From: UBA1206 sp050953105
GTDB taxonomy: Bacteria; Bacillota; Clostridia; Oscillospirales; CAG-382
DNA length: 64,000 nucleotides
Reading direction: 5' to 3'
NCBI GenBank assembly: GCA_050953105.1
Contig: JBMNMA010000001.1
Location: 372,001 to 436,000 of the forward strand
In this document: piece after piece, positions 51,150 to 59,938 of the stretch
How the letters are laid out: every line of letters starts with the position of its first letter
Numbering within the stretch: position 1 is the stretch's first letter
The notes under the pieces: model-generated
Told to the model about the DNA's origin: nothing
What the model saw: only the letters and a program-made list of their open reading frames with translations
Database searches by the model: none
Program-made: the position numbers and the translations under genes

Positions 51150-53120
51150 TTGGCAGTTCTGCTTTCCCCGGCGGGGGATATGGAAAGCCTTAAGGCGGCA
51201 ATTTATGCCGGAGCGGATGAGGTGTATTTCGGCCTTTCAGACTTTAACGCGCGAAAGGGCGCAAAAAACTTTTCTGTAAATGAGGCAAAGGAGGCCATTT
51301 TACTTTGCCGCCTGTATGGAGTCAAGGTTAATATAACGTTAAACACCCTGCTTTATGCCGGGGAATACTCTGCCGCCGTGCGGCTTGTGGAGGAAATGGA
51401 AAAGGATTTGCCTCCGGATGCCTATATTATTCAGGATATAGGCCTGGCCTATGAATTAAAGCTCAATTTTCCCCATATATCCCTTCATGCCTCGACCCAG
51501 ATGCAGGTACACGGCTCTTATGGCAACAATCTGCTAAAGCGTCTCGGCTTTACCCGTATTGTGCTGGCCCGAGAGATGGCACGAGAGGATATAAAAATAT
51601 TTGCGTCGTCGGGGATAGAAACAGAGGTGTTTGTCCACGGGGCGTTATGCGTTTGCCGGTCGGGGGGCTGCCTCATGTCGTCTATGATAGGCAAGCGGTC
51701 GGGTAACCGGGGTGAATGCGCCTATCCCTGCCGGATGAAATATAACGGCGGCTATCCCCTTTCTTTAAAGGACAACTGCCTTGCCGGTAAAATTCCGGAT
51801 CTTATTGATATGGGGGTTGACGCCTTTAAGATTGAAGGGCGAATGAAGTCGCCCGAATACGTTTACGGCGTAACCAGGGTTTACAGAACTCTTATTGACG
51901 AAAACCGTCCCGCCACCCCGGATGAAATGAAATACCTTTCCGAACTGTTTTCAAGAAGCGGCTTTACCGACGGTTATTACACCAACCACCTGGGCAAAGG
52001 AATGTTCGGTGTCCGCACCGAGGCCGACAAGGAAAAAACAAGAAAAGCAGAAATTAACATAGCCGAACGAAAAATCCCCCTTTTCATTTCCGCTAAAGCG
52101 GAGGAGGGAAAGCCTGTTGGCCTTACTTTGTCGGCAGATGACATTAAGGTAACTGCAAAAGGCTTTGTCCCAGAAAAAGCAATATCTAAAGGGACAACAA
52201 AAGAAGAAGTATTAAAGCAGCTTACCAAGCTGGGAAACACCGTCTTTTTTGCCGAAAGGGCGGAAATTAACCCCTTTGCCGAGGGATTTTACCCGGTTTC
52301 TGCGTTAAATTCCCTGCGCAGAGAAGCGGTGGGACTGCTTGAAAAAGAGATAATAGCCAAAAATACTCCCAAAAAGCTTGATTTTACACCTATTGAAATT
52401 ACTTTACCCGAAAAGTCGGATAACGGTCTGGTTTTACGCTTTGAAGGGGATATTATAAACCGGGATATTTTAAATAAAGCCAAGCGGATAGAAGTGCCGT
52501 TATGGAAGGAAAGCCTTTGGGAAGGGCTTTTGGAATACAAGGACAGACTTTCATTAATTTTGCCGGGATTTATATTTGACAGCAAAATCGACAATATAAA
52601 AAGGCTTATTAAAAAAGCTAAAGATGCCGGCATAACCCGGCTTACTCTGCCCAATTTAACCTTTATTTCCCTTTGTGACGGCTTTAAATTGCATGGAGAT
52701 TTTCAAAACAACTGCCTTACCCAAAGGGCGGCAGGAGTGCTTTATGCCCTTGGTTTTGAAACGGTGTGCGCATCGCCGGAGGCTAAGACGGCAAGCTGGG
52801 AAAATGCCGAAAAAATTATTTACGGCAACATACCCCTTATGAACACCAGAAACTGTGTTATCAAAAACTGCTCGTCCTGCGTTAACGGGAAATCCTTTTA
52901 CCTTACCGACCGGACAGGCGCGGCTTTTCCGGTGTTTTGCGGATATGAGCATTCCAATATAATTTACAACTCGGTTCCCCTTTGGCTGCTTGACAGACCG
53001 GTTGACTGTTCGCCGGTGATTATTTTCACCACCGAAAGCCAAAAGCGCCAGGCAGAGATAATTGATGCCTTTGAAAAGAAAAAGGCACCTGAGGGAAAAT
53101 TTACACGAGGTTACGCCTGA
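51150..53120 (+). CDS. U32 family peptidase
   Basis: 656 residues from a TTG at 51150, 9 bases after AAGGAGG; a GTG at 51138 touches the ribosome site. LLSPAGDMESLKAAIYAGAD start, EVFVHGALCVCRSGGCLMSS and GNRGECAYPCRMKY are the U32 signature with its conserved Cys; the C-terminal third (about 380-650) is a DUF3656-like extension. Known relatives hydroxylate 23S rRNA (RlhA) or tRNA (TrhP), or were annotated as collagenase. The exact reaction is not evident. Confidence 0.88.
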   Translation: MAVLLSPAGDMESLKAAIYAGADEVYFGLSDFNARKGAKNFSVNEAKEAILLCRLYGVKVNITLNTLLYAGEYSAAVRLVEEMEKDLPPDAYIIQDIGLAYELKLNFPHISLHASTQMQVHGSYGNNLLKRLGFTRIVLAREMAREDIKIFASSGIETEVFVHGALCVCRSGGCLMSSMIGKRSGNRGECAYPCRMKYNGGYPLSLKDNCLAGKIPDLIDMGVDAFKIEGRMKSPEYVYGVTRVYRTLIDENRPATPDEMKYLSELFSRSGFTDGYYTNHLGKGMFGVRTEADKEKTRKAEINIAERKIPLFISAKAEEGKPVGLTLSADDIKVTAKGFVPEKAISKGTTKEEVLKQLTKLGNTVFFAERAEINPFAEGFYPVSALNSLRREAVGLLEKEIIAKNTPKKLDFTPIEITLPEKSDNGLVLRFEGDIINRDILNKAKRIEVPLWKESLWEGLLEYKDRLSLILPGFIFDSKIDNIKRLIKKAKDAGITRLTLPNLTFISLCDGFKLHGDFQNNCLTQRAAGVLYALGFETVCASPEAKTASWENAEKIIYGNIPLMNTRNCVIKNCSSCVNGKSFYLTDRTGAAFPVFCGYEHSNIIYNSVPLWLLDRPVDCSPVIIFTTESQKRQAEIIDAFEKKKAPEGKFTRGYA

Positions 53121-53137
53121 ATTTAGCCAAAACAAGT

Positions 53138-53165
53138 AAAAAGCCGGCATTAGCCGGCTTTTATT
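53138..53165. terminator. Bidirectional terminator between the U32 gene and the lipoprotein gene
   Basis: AAAAGCCGGC / GCCGGCTTTT stem with T tail on both strands. Confidence 0.88.
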
Positions 53166-53904
53166 ATTGGAATATTACGTTGTAATTTACCCCGATTTCA
53201 AGCATATAGTCTTCCAAATTGACATCCCTGCCGGGGATATAGGGCGGGGTTTCATAAAGATACAGCTTAAAAGCAATGGTCATGCTTTTTACCGAACCGG
53301 CGTCGATTATATACGAAATTGAGGCGTTTTTAATATTCATAAGCTCATGATTAGGGTTGGCAATCATGGCCGTTTCGTATATATCCATGCCTATAAGGGG
53401 AAAAAGCAAATCCTTTGGGTTTTTAAGGTAGACCTTATATCCCTTTCCCTCGGCGGTGTCAAGGTTATCTATGCCTGTGATATACCCTTTTTCGGGGACA
53501 AAGGGTTTTACAAATATCATTTTACCGAAAAACTCTTCTTCATCAACGCTTCCGGAATAGATAACTCCGTCAACGGTGGTGGTGGAAATACCGTTTTTAT
53601 ATTCCACCTTTACGCCGGAGGATGCCCCTAAAACCGTCTGAGTCATGGTGGCGCTGACATAGGGCGTATCCCCCGACAAGTCAACCTCATAATAGCCGTG
53701 GGCATACATAAGGGTTACGTCTTCTTCCGAAAAGGTCATTTCAAGTCTGAAGCTTTTTGCCTTGTAGGAATCCGACGATGTTACCTTATCGCAGGCATCT
53801 TTTAATGATGAAATAATGCCCTCGTCGGCGCCGTGGTCATACCCCTTTGCGCAGGACACAAGCAAAACCAAGACTATTAGGAAGAGTAATGCCTGTCTTT
53901 TCAT
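53164..53904 (-). CDS. Lipoprotein of unknown function
   Basis: 246 residues. Lipobox Cys18 (VLLVSC). The mature part reads as alternating beta strands (RLEMTFSEEDVTLMYAHGYYEVDL, YVSATMTQTVLG) like LppX/LolA-fold lipoproteins, but I recognise no family motif. It overlaps the DUF4340 gene by 4 bases (ATGA) and is the last gene of the Gld-type ABC run, so it may belong to that envelope system. Confidence 0.7.
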   Translation of the reverse strand: MKRQALLFLIVLVLLVSCAKGYDHGADEGIISSLKDACDKVTSSDSYKAKSFRLEMTFSEEDVTLMYAHGYYEVDLSGDTPYVSATMTQTVLGASSGVKVEYKNGISTTTVDGVIYSGSVDEEEFFGKMIFVKPFVPEKGYITGIDNLDTAEGKGYKVYLKNPKDLLFPLIGMDIYETAMIANPNHELMNIKNASISYIIDAGSVKSMTIAFKLYLYETPPYIPGRDVNLEDYMLEIGVNYNVIFQ

Positions 53905-56558
53905 CTGGGCACGTCTTCGCCGTTGATAAGCTTGCGGAGGTTGGATATAACGGTGGAAATATCGGAATACAGCACATAGGATTCGGAATATTCACCGTTA
54001 ATCTGATACAGTACCTTAGAGGCCGACACTTTGTAGAACTTGATTTCGGTATCCTTAAGCTCGGAGTGCATGGTAAAGCGGAACAGCAGCTTGTCTTCGG
54101 TTATTTCCCCTTCGGCAGGGACATAGCTTCCTGCCCGGGTGCATTCCAGCACCGAAACGTAAACATAGCGGAAGTTCTGGGTGTGCACATAACCGTCCTT
54201 GTAGGCCACCTTGTCCATTTTGCCGTCATCGTCGGTGTCAAGGAGCTTGAAGGTGTGAACCTCGCCGCCGAATTCCATTTCAATGGTGTCAATCTTGTCG
54301 ATATACATTGAAAATGCAGACCGGTCAACCAGGTCGGAAACCGTCCAGCTAAGGTAGGGAGCGGTATCGAATTTTATCTTAACAATGGTGTTGGGAGAAT
54401 AGCTTACCGTCTTGCCGTCGCTGCCGGTATAGCTGACGGTGGCAAAGGCGTAATACCATTTATCCTCATCTGTTTCCCCTTTCTGGAGGGGGGAAATATA
54501 AATATAGGATTTATACTCTTTGTATTTGTAGTAGATAACCTTTTGGGGGTCGTCAAGGAAATACTTCTTTAAAAGCTCCTGAGTTTCCTCCTCGCTGCGG
54601 TCATCATTATAAACGTTGTATTCCACAACCTCGTCACCCACAAGGGTGGTTATGCCGTACAGGGTGTTGGAGAAGGTGGAAGGGTCGGGAACTGTATAGA
54701 GGGTGCCGGGCAGGATGAACTTTTGGGGTGATAAAATCTTCCATATACCCGTAACCGACTCGTTGGGGATGGCGTCCTTGCCGTCGGCATAGGCGGTAAG
54801 CTCGTCCATAACCACATATCCGTCGTCCTGGGGGGATGGGGTTATGGTAACCCTAATTGCCCGGACAGGCTTGTCATAGGTGAAGGAAACGGCATACTGC
54901 TTGTAGCTGCCTTCGCCCTGACTGAAGGCGGTTATCTTGCCCACCTCAACATAGGTCGGGGTTTCTTCTTCCTCCGATTCCTCGCCCGATTCGTCGCTGT
55001 CGCTTTGCGGATTGGGAGCATAAACCTCAATTTTTACCGACAACGGCAGGTAGGCTCCCTTGGCGGTGTCCCGCACCAGGCCGAACTTAACCGAATACTC
55101 GTTTGTTTTAATGGCGTAGTTGGTCAGGTTCATCTGGATAACCATATCCTTGCCGTCGCTTGATTTTGCTCCCACAAAGGCGGTGTTTTTGGTCCAGTCG
55201 GAATAATCACCCTTAAGGCGGACCTTGTCGTTTAACACGCTGCCGATTGCCTGCTTTTCGTTACTGGTTTTCATGTTTGAAGACAAAACCAGGTCCTTCT
55301 TTTGGGTTATATACAAGTCGGTTTGGCTGTCAATGTATCTTATAAATACCTCGTCAATGTTGTAGGTATCATTGGGGGAGGATAACACATAGCCCAGGTT
55401 TGCCGTCAGTATCTTGGTAAGGGGGGCAAGGACGTTTTCCTTGTAGCTGGCGTCAAGAATATAGACGTGGTTCTTATTGTAATACTTGGCATAAAAACGG
55501 TTGGTGGTGGGCAGCTCGTCACCGATTAATATCTTGTGGTATTTGCCGTCGGTGGTGTGAATTTCTATAATGGCGGAGGCCTCCTCCTCGGAACCCAGAC
55601 CGTAGTCGGAAAGGTTGGAGGGGTTGGAAATTTTACCGAAGGACAGCATATAGGTGCAGTTAACTATAAAGGAGGCGAATTTCTCCTGGTCATACTGGCA
55701 GAATTCCGCACCTTCAAAGAAAAATTCGGTGGCGGCTCCGTTTTTGACGCTGTAAGCCGTGTAGGAACCGTACTGGTTGGTTATTTTGATTTTATCCACA
55801 TCAGCACGGGTAATGGCAGGATAAAGGAAGGGGCGGTTGTTGCTTAAAACGTCCCCGTCAAGGTCGTAGCCGGGGAGGGCCCACTTTGAAAAGGAATCGG
55901 CGTTCCCCAAGTCGGTGCGTGAAGTTACCTCAAGGATGGCATAGCCGAAAATAATTTCGCCGTTGAAGGAAAAGCGGGTGCCGTCCTCAAGGGTGTTGAA
56001 AAATTCGGCTTCATCAAAGGTACGCTGGTTGTCCCCTGACCTTACGGTGCAGTAGGCTGTTCCTTCGCCGTAAATCACTTTAACGCTCTCGAATTCATAT
56101 TCAAAGGTGCGGGCAAAGGCAAGGACAAATTTACCGTATTTGTCGGCTTCAAGGTGAGCCTTGGTGTCCTTGAACACGATTTCTACGTTGTTGTTTATTT
56201 GTCCGATTATATTATAACAGTTTGCGGAAAGCTGATAAACATCAAAGTCGGGCTTGTTGCCGCTGTTTTTCAGCACCAGCTCATAAACCCCGAAAAGGAT
56301 TGCCGCCACAAGGAAAAGGGATGTAAGAACTATTATCCTTGCCTTTCTGCCGGTAGGCATTTTGGCTTTTTTCCGTCCGCCGACTTGTTTAAAGGATTTA
56401 TATATCTCCTCGTCTTCTTCCTCCGCCGGCTCCTCCTCTTTTAAGGCGTCGCCCGAGAAATACTGACGTTCGAAATAATCCCGTTCATCCTTTTCCACAG
56501 GGGGTTGGTTATTTTCGTTGTTTTCTTCAGGAATCTGATTGGTTTGCTTTTCATCCAT
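53901..56558 (-). CDS. DUF4340 domain protein of Gld-type ABC system
   Basis: 885 residues. Hydrophilic acidic N-terminus, one membrane helix about 75-95 (RIIVLTSLFLVAAILFGVY), then two or more DUF4340-type beta regions outside (RPFLYPAITRADVDKIKITN, VYILDASYKENVLAPL, FILPGTLYTVP). An acidic insert (SDESGEESEEEE) sits near 480-510. DUF4340 proteins regularly follow GldG in ABC runs. Role unknown, probably extracytoplasmic. Confidence 0.72.
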   Translation of the reverse strand: MDEKQTNQIPEENNENNQPPVEKDERDYFERQYFSGDALKEEEPAEEEDEEIYKSFKQVGGRKKAKMPTGRKARIIVLTSLFLVAAILFGVYELVLKNSGNKPDFDVYQLSANCYNIIGQINNNVEIVFKDTKAHLEADKYGKFVLAFARTFEYEFESVKVIYGEGTAYCTVRSGDNQRTFDEAEFFNTLEDGTRFSFNGEIIFGYAILEVTSRTDLGNADSFSKWALPGYDLDGDVLSNNRPFLYPAITRADVDKIKITNQYGSYTAYSVKNGAATEFFFEGAEFCQYDQEKFASFIVNCTYMLSFGKISNPSNLSDYGLGSEEEASAIIEIHTTDGKYHKILIGDELPTTNRFYAKYYNKNHVYILDASYKENVLAPLTKILTANLGYVLSSPNDTYNIDEVFIRYIDSQTDLYITQKKDLVLSSNMKTSNEKQAIGSVLNDKVRLKGDYSDWTKNTAFVGAKSSDGKDMVIQMNLTNYAIKTNEYSVKFGLVRDTAKGAYLPLSVKIEVYAPNPQSDSDESGEESEEEETPTYVEVGKITAFSQGEGSYKQYAVSFTYDKPVRAIRVTITPSPQDDGYVVMDELTAYADGKDAIPNESVTGIWKILSPQKFILPGTLYTVPDPSTFSNTLYGITTLVGDEVVEYNVYNDDRSEEETQELLKKYFLDDPQKVIYYKYKEYKSYIYISPLQKGETDEDKWYYAFATVSYTGSDGKTVSYSPNTIVKIKFDTAPYLSWTVSDLVDRSAFSMYIDKIDTIEMEFGGEVHTFKLLDTDDDGKMDKVAYKDGYVHTQNFRYVYVSVLECTRAGSYVPAEGEITEDKLLFRFTMHSELKDTEIKFYKVSASKVLYQINGEYSESYVLYSDISTVISNLRKLINGEDVPR

Positions 56559-56598
56559 TTTTTAAATCTCTTCCTTTACAGTAAACGGGAAATGTATA

Positions 56599-58167
56599 TT
56601 ACAGGTGCCGTCTCTTGAGGAACACTGCGATACCTATAATTATAATTACCACCGGTATGGCACAGGTAACGAGAATCATAAGCTTTTTGGCGGTTCCGCT
56701 GCTAAGAGTCAGGACTGCCTTGTCGAATATCTTGTAATCGATGTCCAAAGATACCCGGTCGGTAGCCATGGCACGGGTGGCCGAAAACATTATCTGTCTG
56801 TTGCCGTAGGTAACGTCAAGATAGTTGTTGTTTGCAAAATCCACCGAGCCTACCAGCATTACATACTGATATTTATTGGAGTTGTAGTTAAAGTCATCGT
56901 TAGCGTAAGTGTGGTAGGTGGATATGGCAAGCAACGGACAGGATTCCGCAGGCTTGGTAATAAGCTCGCCGGTGTTTTCGTCATTATAGGTTATTTTGGC
57001 AGTCGGGTTGGCAAACACCGAAACTTCCACATAAATGTCCCTGAGTCCAGTGGTGTCGGCCTTAATGGCAACGGCGTTGTTGAATACGCTGGAAACCCCT
57101 GCGGACGAAGCCATTTTATGAAGAACGTAAGCCGCAGACGAGTTGGTGCCGGAGGAATATTTGCCTATAACCGCCTGGAAGCCCGAACCTTTAAGGGAGT
57201 TTTCTTCGTCGGTTACCTTGTGGTTGGGAAGATAGTCAAGTCCCCATTCCTCCCATAAAAAGTCCCGCAAGTGAGGCAGGTCGGGGGTGGAGGCGTCAAC
57301 AAACACCATTAAGGAATGATAGGTGGTCTTGTCGGAAAGAAAGTCGGAAATTTTTTCGATTTCCCCGTCGGTGCCGTAGGTAAAGTCGAATTTCGGCCCG
57401 CAAATAACAAGTATGTTTGCATCAGCCGGTATTTCCTCTTTACGAAGGTCTACTTCCACAACAGTAAGGGTGGAAAGAACGAATATATCCTTTAGCTGTT
57501 TGGAATAGGTTTCACCGTGTCCCACAGACAGCGCCACCGACATATTCTCGGCAGCGGCGCACTGGATTATGGAGGCGGTAAAGCGGTTTTCACCCTGGAA
57601 GGCGTAAAGCCGGCCGGTTTCTTCGGCCGTTCTGTAAAAGGCCTCAAAGGTTAAAACCCGGTAGTATTTAAGGTTTGTGTTATTTTGGATTATTATATTT
57701 GTGGAGGAGATTGAATCAACCTGAGTCTGCTCTTTAATTTTAACGGCCGACGCCGGGTCGGAAATTATGTCGATATACTTTACCGTAATTTTTCCCTTGC
57801 CGTCGGTGCCGTCGTATATGCGTTCATATTCCTCTGCAAGGTCCCGGACAGCGGTGTAATAGGTTTTTACATCGGTTACCAATGTGTTGTAATATTCAAA
57901 CATATCTCTGTCGGCGCAGAAGGTTATGGTAATGTCAAAGGTGGAATATTTGTCCCCCAGGGCGGTGCGAAGGGCTTTGTCCACTTCCGGCCCCACCGAA
58001 TACATTTGATTTTCGGTTACGTCTATTTTAAGGTCGTATTTTGCATCAAGGAAGGAAACCACCAGATTGAGGGCAATAACCAGTGCTATAAACACCGCAA
58101 TAAACACAACCGAGTAGGAGCCGTATTTGAACTTGTTGGATTTTAGAAGATTTTTAACTTTTCCCAT
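56599..58167 (-). CDS. GldG-like ABC auxiliary protein
   Basis: 522 residues. One membrane helix near the N-terminus (residues 14-36), a large extracellular domain with VALSVGHGETYSKQL and NILVICGPKFDFTYGTDGEI as in GldG/ABC_transp_aux, and a C-terminal helix (about 495-515) with KRRHL inside. Works with the ABC permease encoded 40 bases downstream (58208) and ATPase at 58933. Related gliding-motility proteins have other roles in non-gliding bacteria. Confidence 0.8.
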   Translation of the reverse strand: MGKVKNLLKSNKFKYGSYSVVFIAVFIALVIALNLVVSFLDAKYDLKIDVTENQMYSVGPEVDKALRTALGDKYSTFDITITFCADRDMFEYYNTLVTDVKTYYTAVRDLAEEYERIYDGTDGKGKITVKYIDIISDPASAVKIKEQTQVDSISSTNIIIQNNTNLKYYRVLTFEAFYRTAEETGRLYAFQGENRFTASIIQCAAAENMSVALSVGHGETYSKQLKDIFVLSTLTVVEVDLRKEEIPADANILVICGPKFDFTYGTDGEIEKISDFLSDKTTYHSLMVFVDASTPDLPHLRDFLWEEWGLDYLPNHKVTDEENSLKGSGFQAVIGKYSSGTNSSAAYVLHKMASSAGVSSVFNNAVAIKADTTGLRDIYVEVSVFANPTAKITYNDENTGELITKPAESCPLLAISTYHTYANDDFNYNSNKYQYVMLVGSVDFANNNYLDVTYGNRQIMFSATRAMATDRVSLDIDYKIFDKAVLTLSSGTAKKLMILVTCAIPVVIIIIGIAVFLKRRHL

Positions 58168-58207
58168 TGTTTATCATACCTTTCTTACAATCAAACGATT
58201 GCTTTCC

Positions 58208-58930
58208 TTACGACCAGCGGCGTTTTTCATAAACGCGGACGGTGAGGAAAAGGAACACGCCGGCAAAGGATATGAAGTATATGATTGCCGCAATATCAAA
58301 ATATCCCCCTGTAAAGGTGATATACCGGGTAAGCACCGAAAACCATCTGAGTACAACTCTGAAAAAGGTTATTTCGATTCTGTTTACGACTATACCTATT
58401 AGCAGAAGGGCAACCTCAACTGCCATAGTCGAAACGGCGGCGATAAGCTGGTTTTCTGTTAACGAGGATAAAAACAGTCCGAGGGCGATAAAGGCGGCGC
58501 CGATAAGGAACAGCCCTAGAATGTTTGAAAAAAGAATTGCCTTATTGGGGGATCCGTATCTTGCAAGAAGCAAAAAGTTAAAGGAGTTAACCCCAAGGGT
58601 GGCGGCGAATATGGTAAGGGCGGCAAAATATTTTGCCATTACCACCCCTGTAAGGGAAACCGGGGAGGTTATAAGGAGCTGTTCGGTTTTTTGCTTTTTT
58701 TCCTCCGAAAGCAGCTTCATGGTCAAAAGGGGAATGAGTATTGAAAACACAAACAGCAGGTAGATGAAATATTCATACATCCCCGCATAAGTGTAGTCCC
58801 CCGTCTGGTTTTCCTGAAGTATGGTGTAGGAAAACAAAAGCCCCGAAACGGCAAGAAACATTCCGGCAAAGACATACCCTAATGGGGTTATGAAGTAGGA
58901 TTTAAGTTCCCGCTTATAAATGGCAAACAT
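58208..58930 (-). CDS. ABC transporter permease (GldF/ABC-2 type)
   Basis: 240 residues with six hydrophobic segments (VFAGMFLAVSGLLFSYTIL, YLLFVFSILIPLLTMKLLSEEK, IGAAFIALGLFLSSL). The LTMKLLSEEKKQKTEQLL stretch is typical of ABC-2 permeases. Starts 2 bases after the ATPase gene stop, so tightly coupled. Confidence 0.88.
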   Translation of the reverse strand: MFAIYKRELKSYFITPLGYVFAGMFLAVSGLLFSYTILQENQTGDYTYAGMYEYFIYLLFVFSILIPLLTMKLLSEEKKQKTEQLLITSPVSLTGVVMAKYFAALTIFAATLGVNSFNFLLLARYGSPNKAILFSNILGLFLIGAAFIALGLFLSSLTENQLIAAVSTMAVEVALLLIGIVVNRIEITFFRVVLRWFSVLTRYITFTGGYFDIAAIIYFISFAGVFLFLTVRVYEKRRWS

Positions 58931-58932
58931 GG

Positions 58933-59934
58933 TTATTCTACTCCTTTCCCGTCGGCATTTTCTTTGGGTGAATTTTGTCTGCGGCGTTTTTGGACTTTAT
59001 CTTTCTTTTCGGGGTCCACAAGGCGGATAAATATGTCCTCAAGGTTTATTTCGTCCCCTTCAAGACCTATAAGGGGATAAGATGCTTTTGCCAGAGCGTA
59101 GAACAGGGGCTTTCTTACGTCCACCCGGTCTTCGCTTTCAATAAGATAACTTACCGAATCGGTGTCCCGGCGGCCCAGTTTTTCGGCATATTTAACCCCG
59201 GGGGTTGACCGCAACAGCTGAAGCACGCTGTCCTCGGGGCCGACAATCTTGGCCACAAGGCGTCTTGTTCCCTCAACGGCGTTTATAAGGTTTTCGGTTT
59301 TTTCGTTGGCCACTATGCGGCCCTTGTTTATAACCACTATCCGGTCGCACACCGACTGGACTTCAGGCAGTATGTGGGTGGACAAAATAACGGTATGGCT
59401 TTTACCCAGATGGCGGATAAGGTTTCTTATTTCTATAATTTGTTTGGGGTCAAGGCCGATGGTGGGTTCGTCAAATATAAGCACCTCGGGGTTGCCGATA
59501 AGGGCCTGGGCGATGCCCACCCTCTGGCGGTAGCCTTTGGAAAGGTTTTTAATCATACGGTTATACACATCGACGATTTTAACCACTTCGCACACTTCCC
59601 TTAAATGCTGCTTTCTGGGCAGGGTGCAGTTTTTAAGGTTGTAGCAGAAGTTAAGATATTCCTTAACCGTCATTTCGGGATACAGAGGGGGCTGTTCGGG
59701 GAGGAAGCCGATTTTTCTTTTGGCTTCAAGGGGGTGTTCGAGAATGTCCACCCCGTCAATGGTTACCGAGCCGCCTGAGGCGGAAAGAAAACCGGTTATT
59801 ATGTTAAGGGTGGTGGATTTTCCGGCGCCGTTAGGCCCCAAAAAACCCGTTATCTCCCCCTGCTCGATGTTAAAGGAAACGTCAACCACGGCTTTTTTGT
59901 CGCCGTAGTTTTTATAAAGATTTTTTACTCTCAA
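58933..59934 (-). CDS. ABC transporter ATP-binding protein
   Basis: 333 residues from a TTG at 59934 (GAGG lies some 13 bases upstream). Walker A GPNGAGKST at 33-41, signature LSKGYRQRVGIAQAL, Walker B VLIFDEPTIGLDP and the switch His in LSTHIL. A C-terminal extension (about 230-333) ends in a Lys/Arg-rich tail. Supplies energy to the permease downstream. Starts 4 bases after the aspS stop. Confidence 0.93.
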   Translation of the reverse strand: MRVKNLYKNYGDKKAVVDVSFNIEQGEITGFLGPNGAGKSTTLNIITGFLSASGGSVTIDGVDILEHPLEAKRKIGFLPEQPPLYPEMTVKEYLNFCYNLKNCTLPRKQHLREVCEVVKIVDVYNRMIKNLSKGYRQRVGIAQALIGNPEVLIFDEPTIGLDPKQIIEIRNLIRHLGKSHTVILSTHILPEVQSVCDRIVVINKGRIVANEKTENLINAVEGTRRLVAKIVGPEDSVLQLLRSTPGVKYAEKLGRRDTDSVSYLIESEDRVDVRKPLFYALAKASYPLIGLEGDEINLEDIFIRLVDPEKKDKVQKRRRQNSPKENADGKGVE

Positions 59935-59938
59935 TCAT

